NCBI GenBank assembly: GCA_015234495.1
Contig: JADGMZ010000277.1
Span: forward strand, 1-14,666
Source of the DNA: Brevundimonas sp.
GTDB lineage: Bacteria > Pseudomonadota > Alphaproteobacteria > Caulobacterales > Caulobacteraceae
Direction: 5' to 3'
Length of the DNA: 14,666 bases
Shown: positions 8,689-14,666 of the stretch, one piece after another
How positions within the stretch are numbered: the first letter of the stretch is position 1
Layout of the letters: every line of letters begins with the position of its first letter
The notes under the pieces: generated by a model
The model's database searches: none
Seen by the model: the letters and a program-made list of their open reading frames with translations, nothing else
What the model was told of the DNA's origin: nothing
Position numbers and translations under genes: made by a program

Positions 8689-10911
8689 CTATGTCGCGGG
8701 GCCCGCGGGAGCAACCAGCGCGATGGCGCGGGCGAGCACCTCGTCCTGACCGACGCGAACGCCGAGGATCGTTCTCGACGCCGGGACGGTGGGCCTCACG
8801 CCATGGCCATGCAGCGGCCCGCCGTCATGGTTCACCACCTGCATCCCGGTCCAGTTGATGGTGTAGCCGCCCGGCAAGGCGAAAGGATTGCCGTTGCCGT
8901 TCGTCCCGGCGGTCGGGGCGCCCACGATGTCCGCGAGATTGTAGCCGGCGACCATCGCCAGCAGGGTCTCGGCGTAGCTGATCGCGCGGGCGTCGGTAAG
9001 GAAGGCGATCCGCCCGTCGAGCCGGGGCGCCCGGGGCCTCACGGTCCAGCCGACCGTCTTCCACGACCGGGCCCTTGCGTCCGGAAGCTCGCCTACCGGA
9101 ATCCGGAACGGCGGGGTGGAGATGTCGGACGCCGAAAGCCGACCGAGGAAGGCCGCGTCCACCCCCGCGGGATAGCCGCGGAGATCGAAGATCACGGCCT
9201 GCTCCGGCGTCACCCGGTCAAGCGCTTCGGACAGAGCATGGTCGTTCAGCCGCGTCAGATCGAAATACCAGGCGCCGGCCGGCAGCCAGGTGACCGGAGC
9301 GGGCCTCGGCTCGGAGAGCACCCCGGCCATGGCGCCCGCAGGGATCGGGCGGACGACGACCTGGCTTCGCTCGCCGTCGGAAGTCTCGATCCCGAGCACC
9401 ACCTCGCCTGCGGTCTCGCGCGACAACAGGCGTTCGGCGGCGCGCCAGGTGCGACGGTGCACCGTGGAGGCCGAAACCCGCTCCTCCTGCGCCGCCAGAC
9501 GCTCTGCGGCCGGGCTCCCATCGATCGACAGGACCACGTCGCCCACCCGCAGCCGGGACCCGTTTCCGCGGGGCAGGCCGGTGACGACGAGCGCGCCTTC
9601 GATGGGCTGCCAGACGAAGGGCAGACTGTAGGTCGACGCCCGCGGGCCGACCTCGCCGTGCCCGTCTTCGAGCCGGGCCACCATCCGGTCGAGGGTCGCC
9701 AGCCAGGCCGGGCCGTCGGCCGTCGCGGCCGCCTCCGCCAGCCAGGTCGGCAGGGCCTGATCCCAGGCTCGACCCTCGTCACCGAAATAGGGGTAGAAAT
9801 GCCGAAAGACGTTCCAGGCGATGACCATGCCGCCGAGCCGGACGGCCCGATCCTCAGGCGCGCCGGAAGACGTCGGGGCGGCTGCGGCGGCGCCTGCGAC
9901 CGGCGGACCATCCGACGACCCGGCCGTCACCGGCACGGACACGGCGAGGCCGCTGACCAGCTCGGCCTGCCAGATTTCCGGCGTCGTGACCGGAATCCTC
10001 TCGCTTTGATAGGCCGGGTTACCGAATGCGACCCCGGTGTGCCGCCAGCGCCAGAGATTGGCCTGCTCTGACGGCGGCGTCGCCGGACCCGGTGCGGCGG
10101 GCCCGATAACGAGACCTGGCGCCATGGGCTCGAACCAGCGCCGCAGACGGCGCGCGAGGTCGTCGGCGCCGCGCGCGCCTTCGATGTCCCGCGCGCCCTC
10201 AACCGCGATAGCGGTCCACCGTGGATCGGACGGGTCCGACGCTCCCGCGAACCAGCGAACGTAGCCGTACAGTCTGGCGAAGGCTTCAAGATTGCGGAGC
10301 CCCTCGCTCGACGGGGGATCGGACGAGCCGTCGACCGCCGCAGGGTCCGGCACGATTTCAAGACTGGCCGCGTCGATCCAAGCGAAGCCTGGGCCTGACA
10401 GGAGAAAGCCGGCTGCGATCTTGTTGGCGTCGGCGGCGACCGGACCGGTGATCTCGTAGATCGTCCAGTCCGGCGAGCGGATGGGCCGGTCATTCATATT
10501 GTCGAAGAATCCGGGAGAGCCGCCCTCCCGGTCGACCCTGAGCCAGAGGCCGGCCCGGGACCCGGGGGCGGCCCGCGCGGCGGCCCGGAAGCGGATGGTC
10601 CGTCCCCTGTAGGGCGTGGCGTCGACGGCCTGGGCGACGGCCGCGAAGGTGCTCCCCGCTGTCGCCTCGCGATGTAGCCGGAGACTGCTTCGCCCCTCAT
10701 AGGGCGATCGGGTGTCGAAGAGGACGTCAAAATCGCCGGGGACCGGCCGCCAGCCCATGGCCTCGGCCCCGATCGGGTTCTCGAAGCCGCCGTCCCGCAG
10801 CACGCTGACGCTGTCCTGCCCGGTCGCCGGCGAGACCGGCCCCCACGACAGAACAGCCGCCAGCAGGATGGCGGCCAGTCGCCACGGTCCGGACGTCCGG
10901 CTGGCAGTCAT
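8689..10911 (-). CDS. Exported S41-family peptidase (C-terminal-processing/tricorn-like) with lectin-like N-terminus
   Basis: This is a 740-residue secreted hydrolase. A signal peptide (about 1-32) is followed by a beta-rich region about 33-190 (DGGFENPIG, GRSSLRLHREA, FAWIDAASLEIVP) resembling a carbohydrate-binding jelly roll. A helical segment, a low-complexity Ala/Ser/Pro linker (about 325-352) and a second helical segment come next, then a PDZ-like stretch (LRVGDVVLSIDGSPA, about 454-468) and the S41 core. The likely nucleophile is Ser645 in ISYAET, with a DGHG histidine at 418; GAPTAGTNGNGNPF and HGHGVRPTVP follow as in S41 proteins. The Lys of the classical CTP GKG segment is not seen, which suggests a tricorn/IRBP-type Ser-His site. 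I chose the ATG at 10909-10911 because GAGGG (10918-10922) sits at good spacing; an in-frame GTG at 10930-10932 adds seven residues. It converges on the OMP gene. The substrate is unknown. Confidence 0.88.
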   Translation of the reverse strand: MTASRTSGPWRLAAILLAAVLSWGPVSPATGQDSVSVLRDGGFENPIGAEAMGWRPVPGDFDVLFDTRSPYEGRSSLRLHREATAGSTFAAVAQAVDATPYRGRTIRFRAAARAAPGSRAGLWLRVDREGGSPGFFDNMNDRPIRSPDWTIYEITGPVAADANKIAAGFLLSGPGFAWIDAASLEIVPDPAAVDGSSDPPSSEGLRNLEAFARLYGYVRWFAGASDPSDPRWTAIAVEGARDIEGARGADDLARRLRRWFEPMAPGLVIGPAAPGPATPPSEQANLWRWRHTGVAFGNPAYQSERIPVTTPEIWQAELVSGLAVSVPVTAGSSDGPPVAGAAAAAPTSSGAPEDRAVRLGGMVIAWNVFRHFYPYFGDEGRAWDQALPTWLAEAAATADGPAWLATLDRMVARLEDGHGEVGPRASTYSLPFVWQPIEGALVVTGLPRGNGSRLRVGDVVLSIDGSPAAERLAAQEERVSASTVHRRTWRAAERLLSRETAGEVVLGIETSDGERSQVVVRPIPAGAMAGVLSEPRPAPVTWLPAGAWYFDLTRLNDHALSEALDRVTPEQAVIFDLRGYPAGVDAAFLGRLSASDISTPPFRIPVGELPDARARSWKTVGWTVRPRAPRLDGRIAFLTDARAISYAETLLAMVAGYNLADIVGAPTAGTNGNGNPFALPGGYTINWTGMQVVNHDGGPLHGHGVRPTVPASRTILGVRVGQDEVLARAIALVAPAGPAT

Positions 10912-10949
10912 GGCGCGCCCTCGTTGAGCCACCCTCGGGTCAGCCGTGG

Positions 10950-10990
10950 TGGCGATACGCCAACGCTAGATTTCCCCGGCGCCCTGTCAA
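10950..10990 (-). promoter_or_regulatory. Candidate promoter and operator of the S41 peptidase gene
   Basis: On the minus strand a perfect TTGACA (10985-10990) is followed by 16 bases and TAGCGT (10963-10968, or CTAGCG with 15). The presumed start point near 10956 falls inside an inverted repeat TGGCG-ATA-CGCCA (10950-10962), which could be a repressor site. The leader to the ATG would be about 45 bases. Confidence 0.42.
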
Positions 10991-11010
10991 CCGCGGCGGG
11001 GCGGACGCGC

Positions 11011-11412
11011 CTACTGCGCCGGGCGGCGACCGGCTTCGAGGATGGGCATGCCGGCTTCGGTGGGGATGTAGATGACTTCGCGGCCCTGCTTGCCGGCGGT
11101 CTCCTCCAGCATGTGGATGTAGGACCAGCGCAGGTAGTTCTCGGGGCCGCCGAGGCTTTCGGCCATGATGCGGTTGGCCTGATTGACGCCGCGGGCGCGT
11201 TCGACCTCGGCCTGGGCGGTCAGCTTGGCGGAGTCGAGGGCCGCCTGGGCCTCGAGCACGCGGATGCGGCGGTCCTGGACCGCCTGCTCATAGGCGGCCT
11301 TGCCGGCCATCTGCTTCGAATAGACGTTGTAGGTCGGCAGGCCGATGAGCAGGAGCGCGCCGACGATGACGACGGTGACGACCACACCGATGGTGACGCT
11401 GGCTCCGCGCAT
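11011..11412 (-). CDS. Small single-pass membrane protein with prohibitin/HflC-like coiled-coil tail
   Basis: This 133-residue protein has one N-terminal membrane segment (about 7-27, VTIGVVVTVVIVGALLLIG). An Ala/Glu/Gln-rich coiled coil covers about 35-85 (KAAYEQAVQDRRIRVLEAQAA, then AQAEVERARGVNQANRI). A conserved-looking tail ends in VIYIPTEAGMPILEAGRR (113-130). That tail resembles the C-terminus of stomatin/prohibitin-family 'membrane protease subunit' proteins, including short phage-type versions. The SPFH domain that normally lies between membrane anchor and coiled coil is absent. It probably oligomerises through the coiled coil on one face of the inner membrane; the function is unknown. 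SD AGGGGG ends 5 bases before the ATG. It lies 73 bases after a DUF4893 gene and 99 bases before the S41 start, on the same strand. Both ends look intact, so it is not an obvious truncation. Confidence 0.82.
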   Translation of the reverse strand: MRGASVTIGVVVTVVIVGALLLIGLPTYNVYSKQMAGKAAYEQAVQDRRIRVLEAQAALDSAKLTAQAEVERARGVNQANRIMAESLGGPENYLRWSYIHMLEETAGKQGREVIYIPTEAGMPILEAGRRPAQ

Positions 11413-11485
11413 GGCGACCCCCTGAATCCGACGCGGGACGGCCCCGCCAGAACAGACTTGCGGCGGCGGCCGCGGGGGTCAAGGG

Positions 11486-12160
11486 TCAGTCGGCGAGTTC
11501 GACGATTTCCAGCTTGGCCGCCTGCCTCGGCCACGGGATCACCAGCCGCCAGCGGGCCGGGCCGATGCGCTCGAAGACGCCGATGCGGTCGCGGGCGCGC
11601 TGATCGCCGTAGGCGGGAGCGTCGGCCCCGTCCGCCTCCCCGGCCCGGGCGCCGAGGAAGACGAGGCGCCGGCCCGTGTCCGGATAGAGCCGGCCGCGCG
11701 AGCGCCCGAAGCCGGTGTCCGCGGTCAGCCACAGCTCGCCGTCGGGAGTGAGGGCGACGGCGCAGCGGCCCCAGGCCGTTTCGGCATGGGCCGGGTCGCC
11801 GGCGGCGCGGGCGCCGAGGCGCAGCGTGCGGCAGCGATAATCTCCGGGCGCCGGCGGCACGTCGCCGGCCAGACCGGCGTAGGGATCGACCAGCGGGCCG
11901 AGCCCCTCCACCTGTCGGGCGAAGCCGGCCGCCTCGGCCTCGGCCCGGGCCAGCCGCCAGGCCTGGTCGAGGCGGCCGAGGGTCGAGGCGTCGGCAGGCG
12001 TGACGAGGGTGCGCCAGTCGTCGGCCGCGCGAACGGCGGCCGGCGCCGGCCGGGCGGTCGCAGCGGGCGAGACCGGCTCGTCGCGACGGCCGCAGCCGGC
12101 GGGCAGGGCGGCGACGACGGCGACGAGAAGGGCGGCGCTCAGGGCGGCGGGCGGTCGCAT
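11486..12160 (-). CDS. DUF4893-type exported (lipo)protein, diverged copy
   Basis: This 224-residue protein has an N-terminal hydrophobic segment and a lipobox-like PAGC (Cys23), so it may be a lipoprotein, although position -3 is unusual. The DUF4893 pattern is visible: DWRTLVTPADASTLGRLDQAW (48-68), GDYRCRTLRLG (106-116), RLYPDTGRRLVFLG (157-170) and RIGPARWRLVIPWP (198-211), ending in LEIVELAD. Cys110 and Cys133 match a pair in the second copy at 13395-14054, suggesting a disulfide. It lacks the KLTGSQRP segment of that copy and has TADTGFGRSRG instead. The frame stays open for 237 codons upstream into the monooxygenase gene, but the ATG at 12158-12160, with the signal right after it, is the sensible start. 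It sits 50 bases after the monooxygenase stop. The domain's biochemical role is not known. Confidence 0.85.
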   Translation of the reverse strand: MRPPAALSAALLVAVVAALPAGCGRRDEPVSPAATARPAPAAVRAADDWRTLVTPADASTLGRLDQAWRLARAEAEAAGFARQVEGLGPLVDPYAGLAGDVPPAPGDYRCRTLRLGARAAGDPAHAETAWGRCAVALTPDGELWLTADTGFGRSRGRLYPDTGRRLVFLGARAGEADGADAPAYGDQRARDRIGVFERIGPARWRLVIPWPRQAAKLEIVELAD

Positions 12161-12193
12161 CCGGGTTTCCGTTCGGCTGTTCGCTCCGAACGG
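12161..12193 (-). promoter_or_regulatory. Hairpin touching the ribosome-binding site of the DUF4893 gene
   Basis: A perfect 8-bp inverted repeat (12169-12176 with 12186-12193, 9-base loop) lies in the 50-base gap before the ATG at 12160. On the mRNA the arms read CCGTTCGG and CCGAACGG. The only SD-like sequence, GGAAA (12166-12170), overlaps the 3' arm by two bases and has 5-base spacing. The fold could dampen translation. Confidence 0.42.
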
Positions 12194-12210
12194 CTGGGCC
12201 GGGCGGGGGT

Positions 12211-13398
12211 TCAGCGGCGATCGTCCGGGCGCGGATCGATCAGCAGGCCCGAGACGGTGGCGGCCAGTAGCCGCGGCGACGGCGGCAGGCGCGCCAGCTT
12301 GCCGAGCAGGTGGTCGCGGATCCACGGCCGGACCCGGCCGTCGGCCTGGTAGAAGGGGGTGAAGCCGAGGCTCAGCGCCTGGTAGAGGCGCACATGCCAG
12401 CGCCGGCGCCGGGCGTAGGTCGACAGGGCGTCGTCGAGGTCGCCGGACCCGGCGACGGCGTCGGCGAGCGCCCGGGCGTCGAGCAGCCCCATGTTCACCC
12501 CCTGCCCCAGCTGGGGGCTGGTGGAATGGGCGGCGTCGCCGATGACCGCCAGCCGGGCGCCGACCGGCCGGACGAGGGTGTGGTGGCCGTAGCGGGCCAG
12601 GATCAGCTGGTCGGGGTCGATCAGGTTGTCGAGCAGGACCGCGGTCTCGGGCCAGAGGGCGCGGACCTCGGCCTTCCACGGGGCCAGGCCGGCCTCGCGC
12701 CAGGCGGCGTAATCGGCGTGCTTCAGGCTCCAGAAGAAGGTGGCCAGGCGGTCCGGCGCGCCGGGACGGGCGCCCACGGGCAGCACGCCGACCATCTTCG
12801 CGGCCCCGCGATAGACCTGCTGCAGGGCGCATTCGTCGAAGGGCGCGCCGGGCCACGGAACCGTCGCCCACAGGGCGCCCCAGGCCAGCGGCCGCTGCGC
12901 CGCGCCAAGGCCGGCGGCGATCCGCGACCGGGCCCCGGAAGCGTCGATGACGAGGTCGAAGGCGGGCCCGGTCACGCCCCGGTCGTCGGTCAGGCGGCCA
13001 TCCGCGGCGCCGGCGATCTCGCGCCCGGTCTCGAAGCGGACGCCGGCCGCGAGGCAGGCGCCGTGCAGGACCTCGAACAGCGCGGCGCGATGCACGCCGA
13101 GCGCAGCCCGCGGGCGGCGCAGGTCGGCGTAGCGCACGTCCAGCACGATCCGGCCGCGCCGGGCCTCCCGGCCGAAGATGTGGTCGATCGGCTGGGCCAT
13201 GGCCTCGACCGCCGGGGTCAGGCCGAGGTCGTCGAGGACAGCCAGGCCGGTGGGCTGCAGCATGAAGCCGGCGCCGACGGGCGCGGCCTGCCGGAACCGC
13301 TCGAAGACCACCACCGACCGGCCCTGACGCGCCAGCATCAGGGCGGCGGCCAGGCCGGCGGGGCCTGCCCCGACGACGGCGACCTGGCGCGCCGTCAC
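12211..13398 (-). CDS. FAD-dependent monooxygenase (aromatic hydroxylase class)
   Basis: This 395-residue flavoprotein of the PF01494 type (UbiH, p-hydroxybenzoate and salicylate hydroxylase class) uses FAD and NAD(P)H to hydroxylate a usually aromatic substrate in the cytoplasm. The three family signatures are clear: GAGPAGL at 10-16 in the N-terminal Rossmann fold, the DASGARS version of the DG motif at 152-158, and GDAAHSTSPQLGQGVNMGLLDA at 287-308, which binds the FAD ribityl. Length is typical for the group. The start is GTG at 13396-13398, whose GTGA overlaps the TGA of the upstream DUF4893 gene, so the two are translationally coupled. No signal peptide is seen. A ubiquinone-pathway role is possible, but no ubi genes are nearby and the substrate cannot be assigned. 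Confidence 0.9.
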   Translation of the reverse strand: MTARQVAVVGAGPAGLAAALMLARQGRSVVVFERFRQAAPVGAGFMLQPTGLAVLDDLGLTPAVEAMAQPIDHIFGREARRGRIVLDVRYADLRRPRAALGVHRAALFEVLHGACLAAGVRFETGREIAGAADGRLTDDRGVTGPAFDLVIDASGARSRIAAGLGAAQRPLAWGALWATVPWPGAPFDECALQQVYRGAAKMVGVLPVGARPGAPDRLATFFWSLKHADYAAWREAGLAPWKAEVRALWPETAVLLDNLIDPDQLILARYGHHTLVRPVGARLAVIGDAAHSTSPQLGQGVNMGLLDARALADAVAGSGDLDDALSTYARRRRWHVRLYQALSLGFTPFYQADGRVRPWIRDHLLGKLARLPPSPRLLAATVSGLLIDPRPDDRR

Positions 13399-14054
13399 GT
13401 CCTGGCGGGGACCAGCTCGATCAGGTCGAGGTTGGATTCGTTCTGCGGCCAGGGAATGGCCAGCCGCCAGCGGCGCTCGCCGATCCGCTCCAGCGCGGCG
13501 ACAAGGTCGCGGTCGGGGCGCTGGCCGTAGGAGTTGGCCGGCGGCTCATCGGCGAGGGCCATGGAGCCGAGCAGGACCATGCGGCGGTCGTTCTCGGGGA
13601 AGAGCAGGCCGGCGGGGCGCTGACTGCCGGTCAGCTTGACGAATTTGAGCCCGTTGGGGGTCTGTTCGATGCGGCAGGCGAACCAGCCGTAGACGACGTA
13701 GCCGAGGCCTTCATCGCCGCCCTGGGAGCCCAGCTTGACCGTGCGGCAGCGGTAGTCTCCGGCCGGCGGCTCGACCCCCGGCCGGGCGGCGCCGGGGTCG
13801 ATCAGCTCGCCGGTGGAGGCGAGATCGCCCGAGCCGCGCTGGCGTTCGGCCTGCTGCAGGGCCAGGCGCCAGGCGGCGTCCAGCCGCTCGTAGCGGTCGC
13901 GATCGGAGGCGGCGACGACCCCGCGCCAGTCGCGCAGCACAGGGCCGTCGCCGGGTCCGGCCGGGGGCGGCGGCGGAGGCGGGGTGGTCGCGCAGGCGGC
14001 GGCGGCGAGGGCGGCGAGGACGGCGAGGATCAAGGGCCGGGACAGGCGAGGCAT
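13395..14054 (-). CDS. DUF4893 lipoprotein
   Basis: This 219-residue exported protein has a signal peptide ending in AAAAC (Cys21), consistent with lipoprotein processing, then a proline run (25-31) as a spacer from the membrane. The DUF4893 domain covers about 40-217: DWRGVVAASDRDRYERLDAAW, GDYRCRTVKLG (99-109), LKFVKLTGSQRPAGLLFPE (136-154), RRMVLLG and RIGERRWRLAIPWP (190-203), ending in LDLIELVP. Cys103 and Cys127 are likely disulfide partners and match the other copy. SD GGGAG lies 6 bases before the ATG. It is the first gene after a 135-base gap, so it probably heads the operon with the monooxygenase, to which it is joined by a 4-base overlap. The family has no established biochemical role that I know of. 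Confidence 0.9.
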   Translation of the reverse strand: MPRLSRPLILAVLAALAAAACATTPPPPPPPAGPGDGPVLRDWRGVVAASDRDRYERLDAAWRLALQQAERQRGSGDLASTGELIDPGAARPGVEPPAGDYRCRTVKLGSQGGDEGLGYVVYGWFACRIEQTPNGLKFVKLTGSQRPAGLLFPENDRRMVLLGSMALADEPPANSYGQRPDRDLVAALERIGERRWRLAIPWPQNESNLDLIELVPART

Positions 14055-14074
14055 GCGGCGCTCCCGTGGGTCGC

Positions 14075-14109
14075 GGCTCCGCCGTCCCGCAAAGGGCGGG
14101 CCGGAGGCC
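14075..14109. repeat. Imperfect GC-rich hairpin upstream of the DUF4893 operon
   Basis: A core CCCGC/GCGGG pair around AAAGG (14086-14100) is flanked by partly matching arms GGCTCCG and CGGAGGCC. It lies between the end of the DUF4167-like gene and the next ATG. There is no T-run, so if it acts as a terminator it is atypical; it could also be a leader structure. Confidence 0.3.
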
Positions 14110-14189
14110 GTGAACGTACAGAGGCGTCCCTTGGACCGGTCCCGGGGCCGTGCGTCAAGCGCACTCGCCCGGGAAGCGGTGGACAGGCG

Positions 14190-14666
14190 TCAGCCCTCGT
14201 CGGCGGGAGCTTCGGCCTTGCGGCGCGGGGCGCGGCGTTTCGGGGCCGGGGCCTCGGCCTCTCCGCCCGGGGGCGGGCCGTCGGCGGCGGGCGCGGCCGA
14301 GCGGGTCAGGAAGCCCGGCAGGGCGGTCGGCGCCTCGTCGGCGGCGGTCGCGGTCTCGTTGCGGGGGCGGCGCTCGCGGCGGGGCCGTTCGGCGCGCTCG
14401 GCGGCCGGAGCGGCCTCGTTTTCGGGCGTCGCGGCCGGGGTCTCGGCGGCGGCGGTTTCGGATGCGCCGTCCTCGCTCCGCTCGCCCTCGGCCCGTTCGG
14501 CCTGGAAGCGCTGGTTGCGCTCCTGCTGGCGGCGTTCCCAGCGCTCGCGGCGGGTCTCGCGGCGGCCGTTCTCGCCGGCCGGCTGCTCGCCATCGGCGCG
14601 CGGCTCGCGGTCGTCGCGGTCGCGCCATTCCCGGCGCGGCTGATCGTTCTGGCGGTCGCCGTTCTG
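14190..14666 (-). CDS. DUF4167-type protein, C-terminal part (runs off window)
   Basis: The frame is open from the right edge to a TGA at 14190-14192 and gives 158 residues without a start, so the N-terminus lies outside. The visible part is low-complexity and charged. An Arg/Glu/Gln-rich stretch (DRDDREPRADGEQ, then RRETRRERWERRQQERNQRF) leads into an Ala/Glu/Pro-rich acidic stretch. After that come ALPGFLTRSAAP and a basic tail KRRAPRRKAEAPADEG. This pattern fits the disordered C-terminus of alphaproteobacterial DUF4167 proteins, whose conserved domain is N-terminal and not visible here. Such genes commonly sit near prfA, prmC and clpB, which suits its position. Other frames here are also open because of base composition, but only this one ends in a sensible protein. 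It could alternatively be the tail of another nucleic-acid-binding protein. Confidence 0.65.
   Translation of the reverse strand, partial: QNGDRQNDQPRREWRDRDDREPRADGEQPAGENGRRETRRERWERRQQERNQRFQAERAEGERSEDGASETAAAETPAATPENEAAPAAERAERPRRERRPRNETATAADEAPTALPGFLTRSAAPAADGPPPGGEAEAPAPKRRAPRRKAEAPADEG

Noticed and set aside
11477-11482. Minus-strand TTGACC before the small prohibitin-tail gene as a -35
   Set aside because: No -10-like sequence occurs at 16-18 bases; the region is too GC-rich to claim a promoter.
12161-12871. N-terminal extension of the DUF4893 frame into the monooxygenase gene (an apparent 461-residue fusion)
   Set aside because: The extension is an Arg/Pro/Gly-rich shadow of the monooxygenase in another frame. 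A signal peptide starts exactly at the ATG at 12160.
14155-14628. Arg/Pro-rich frame with an ATG overlapping the DUF4167-like tail
   Set aside because: It is a shifted frame of the same low-complexity DNA. The frame ending at 14190 gives balanced Glu/Arg/Gln/Ala content and a sensible C-terminus.

Overview
This is a high-GC stretch with strong G/C bias at third codon positions. It looks like a chromosomal segment from an alphaproteobacterium of the Caulobacterales (Caulobacter/Brevundimonas type). The supporting signs are a ClpB whose N-terminus has the [10 protein letters not shown] form, a TonB-dependent receptor, paired DUF4893 lipoproteins and the tail of a DUF4167-type protein. Taxonomy is inferred from protein character only.

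Layout. (1) The left block, minus strand, is a TonB-dependent outer-membrane receptor (2845-5082) followed by the disaggregase clpB (144-2732). An unrecognised small gene begins 6 bases after clpB and runs off the left edge. (2) The middle block, plus strand, starts from a 284-base divergent intergenic region. It holds a Tat-type exported beta-lactamase-fold serine hydrolase (5367-6983), a TPR protein 4 bases later (6988-7830), and, after a structured 165-base leader, a small outer-membrane beta-barrel protein (7996-8619) closed by a strong intrinsic terminator (8645-8675). (3) The right block, minus strand, runs in transcription order from the right edge: the C-terminal part of a DUF4167-like basic/acidic protein, a DUF4893 lipoprotein, a FAD-dependent monooxygenase coupled to it by a GTGA overlap, a second diverged DUF4893 protein, a small membrane protein resembling only the tail of prohibitin-family proteins, and an exported S41-family peptidase with a lectin-like N-terminal region.

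How the genes fit together. Apart from ClpB, the monooxygenase and the DUF4167-like protein, nearly everything carries an export signal or membrane anchor, so the window is largely an envelope gene cluster. The serine hydrolase and TPR protein form an obvious two-gene unit. The DUF4893-monooxygenase-DUF4893 trio forms another. From general knowledge, clpB and the DUF4167 gene sit close together in many alphaproteobacteria. Here they lie on the same strand about 11.5 kb apart, with envelope and accessory genes between them.

I see no transposase, integrase, CRISPR array, tRNA, rRNA or clear defence or biosynthetic system. The most interesting items are regulatory: overlapping, mutually exclusive inverted repeats before the OMP gene; a 20-bp near-palindrome beside a candidate promoter of the hydrolase operon; a hairpin touching the ribosome-binding site of a DUF4893 gene; and a -10-like box shared by two exported-hydrolase genes.
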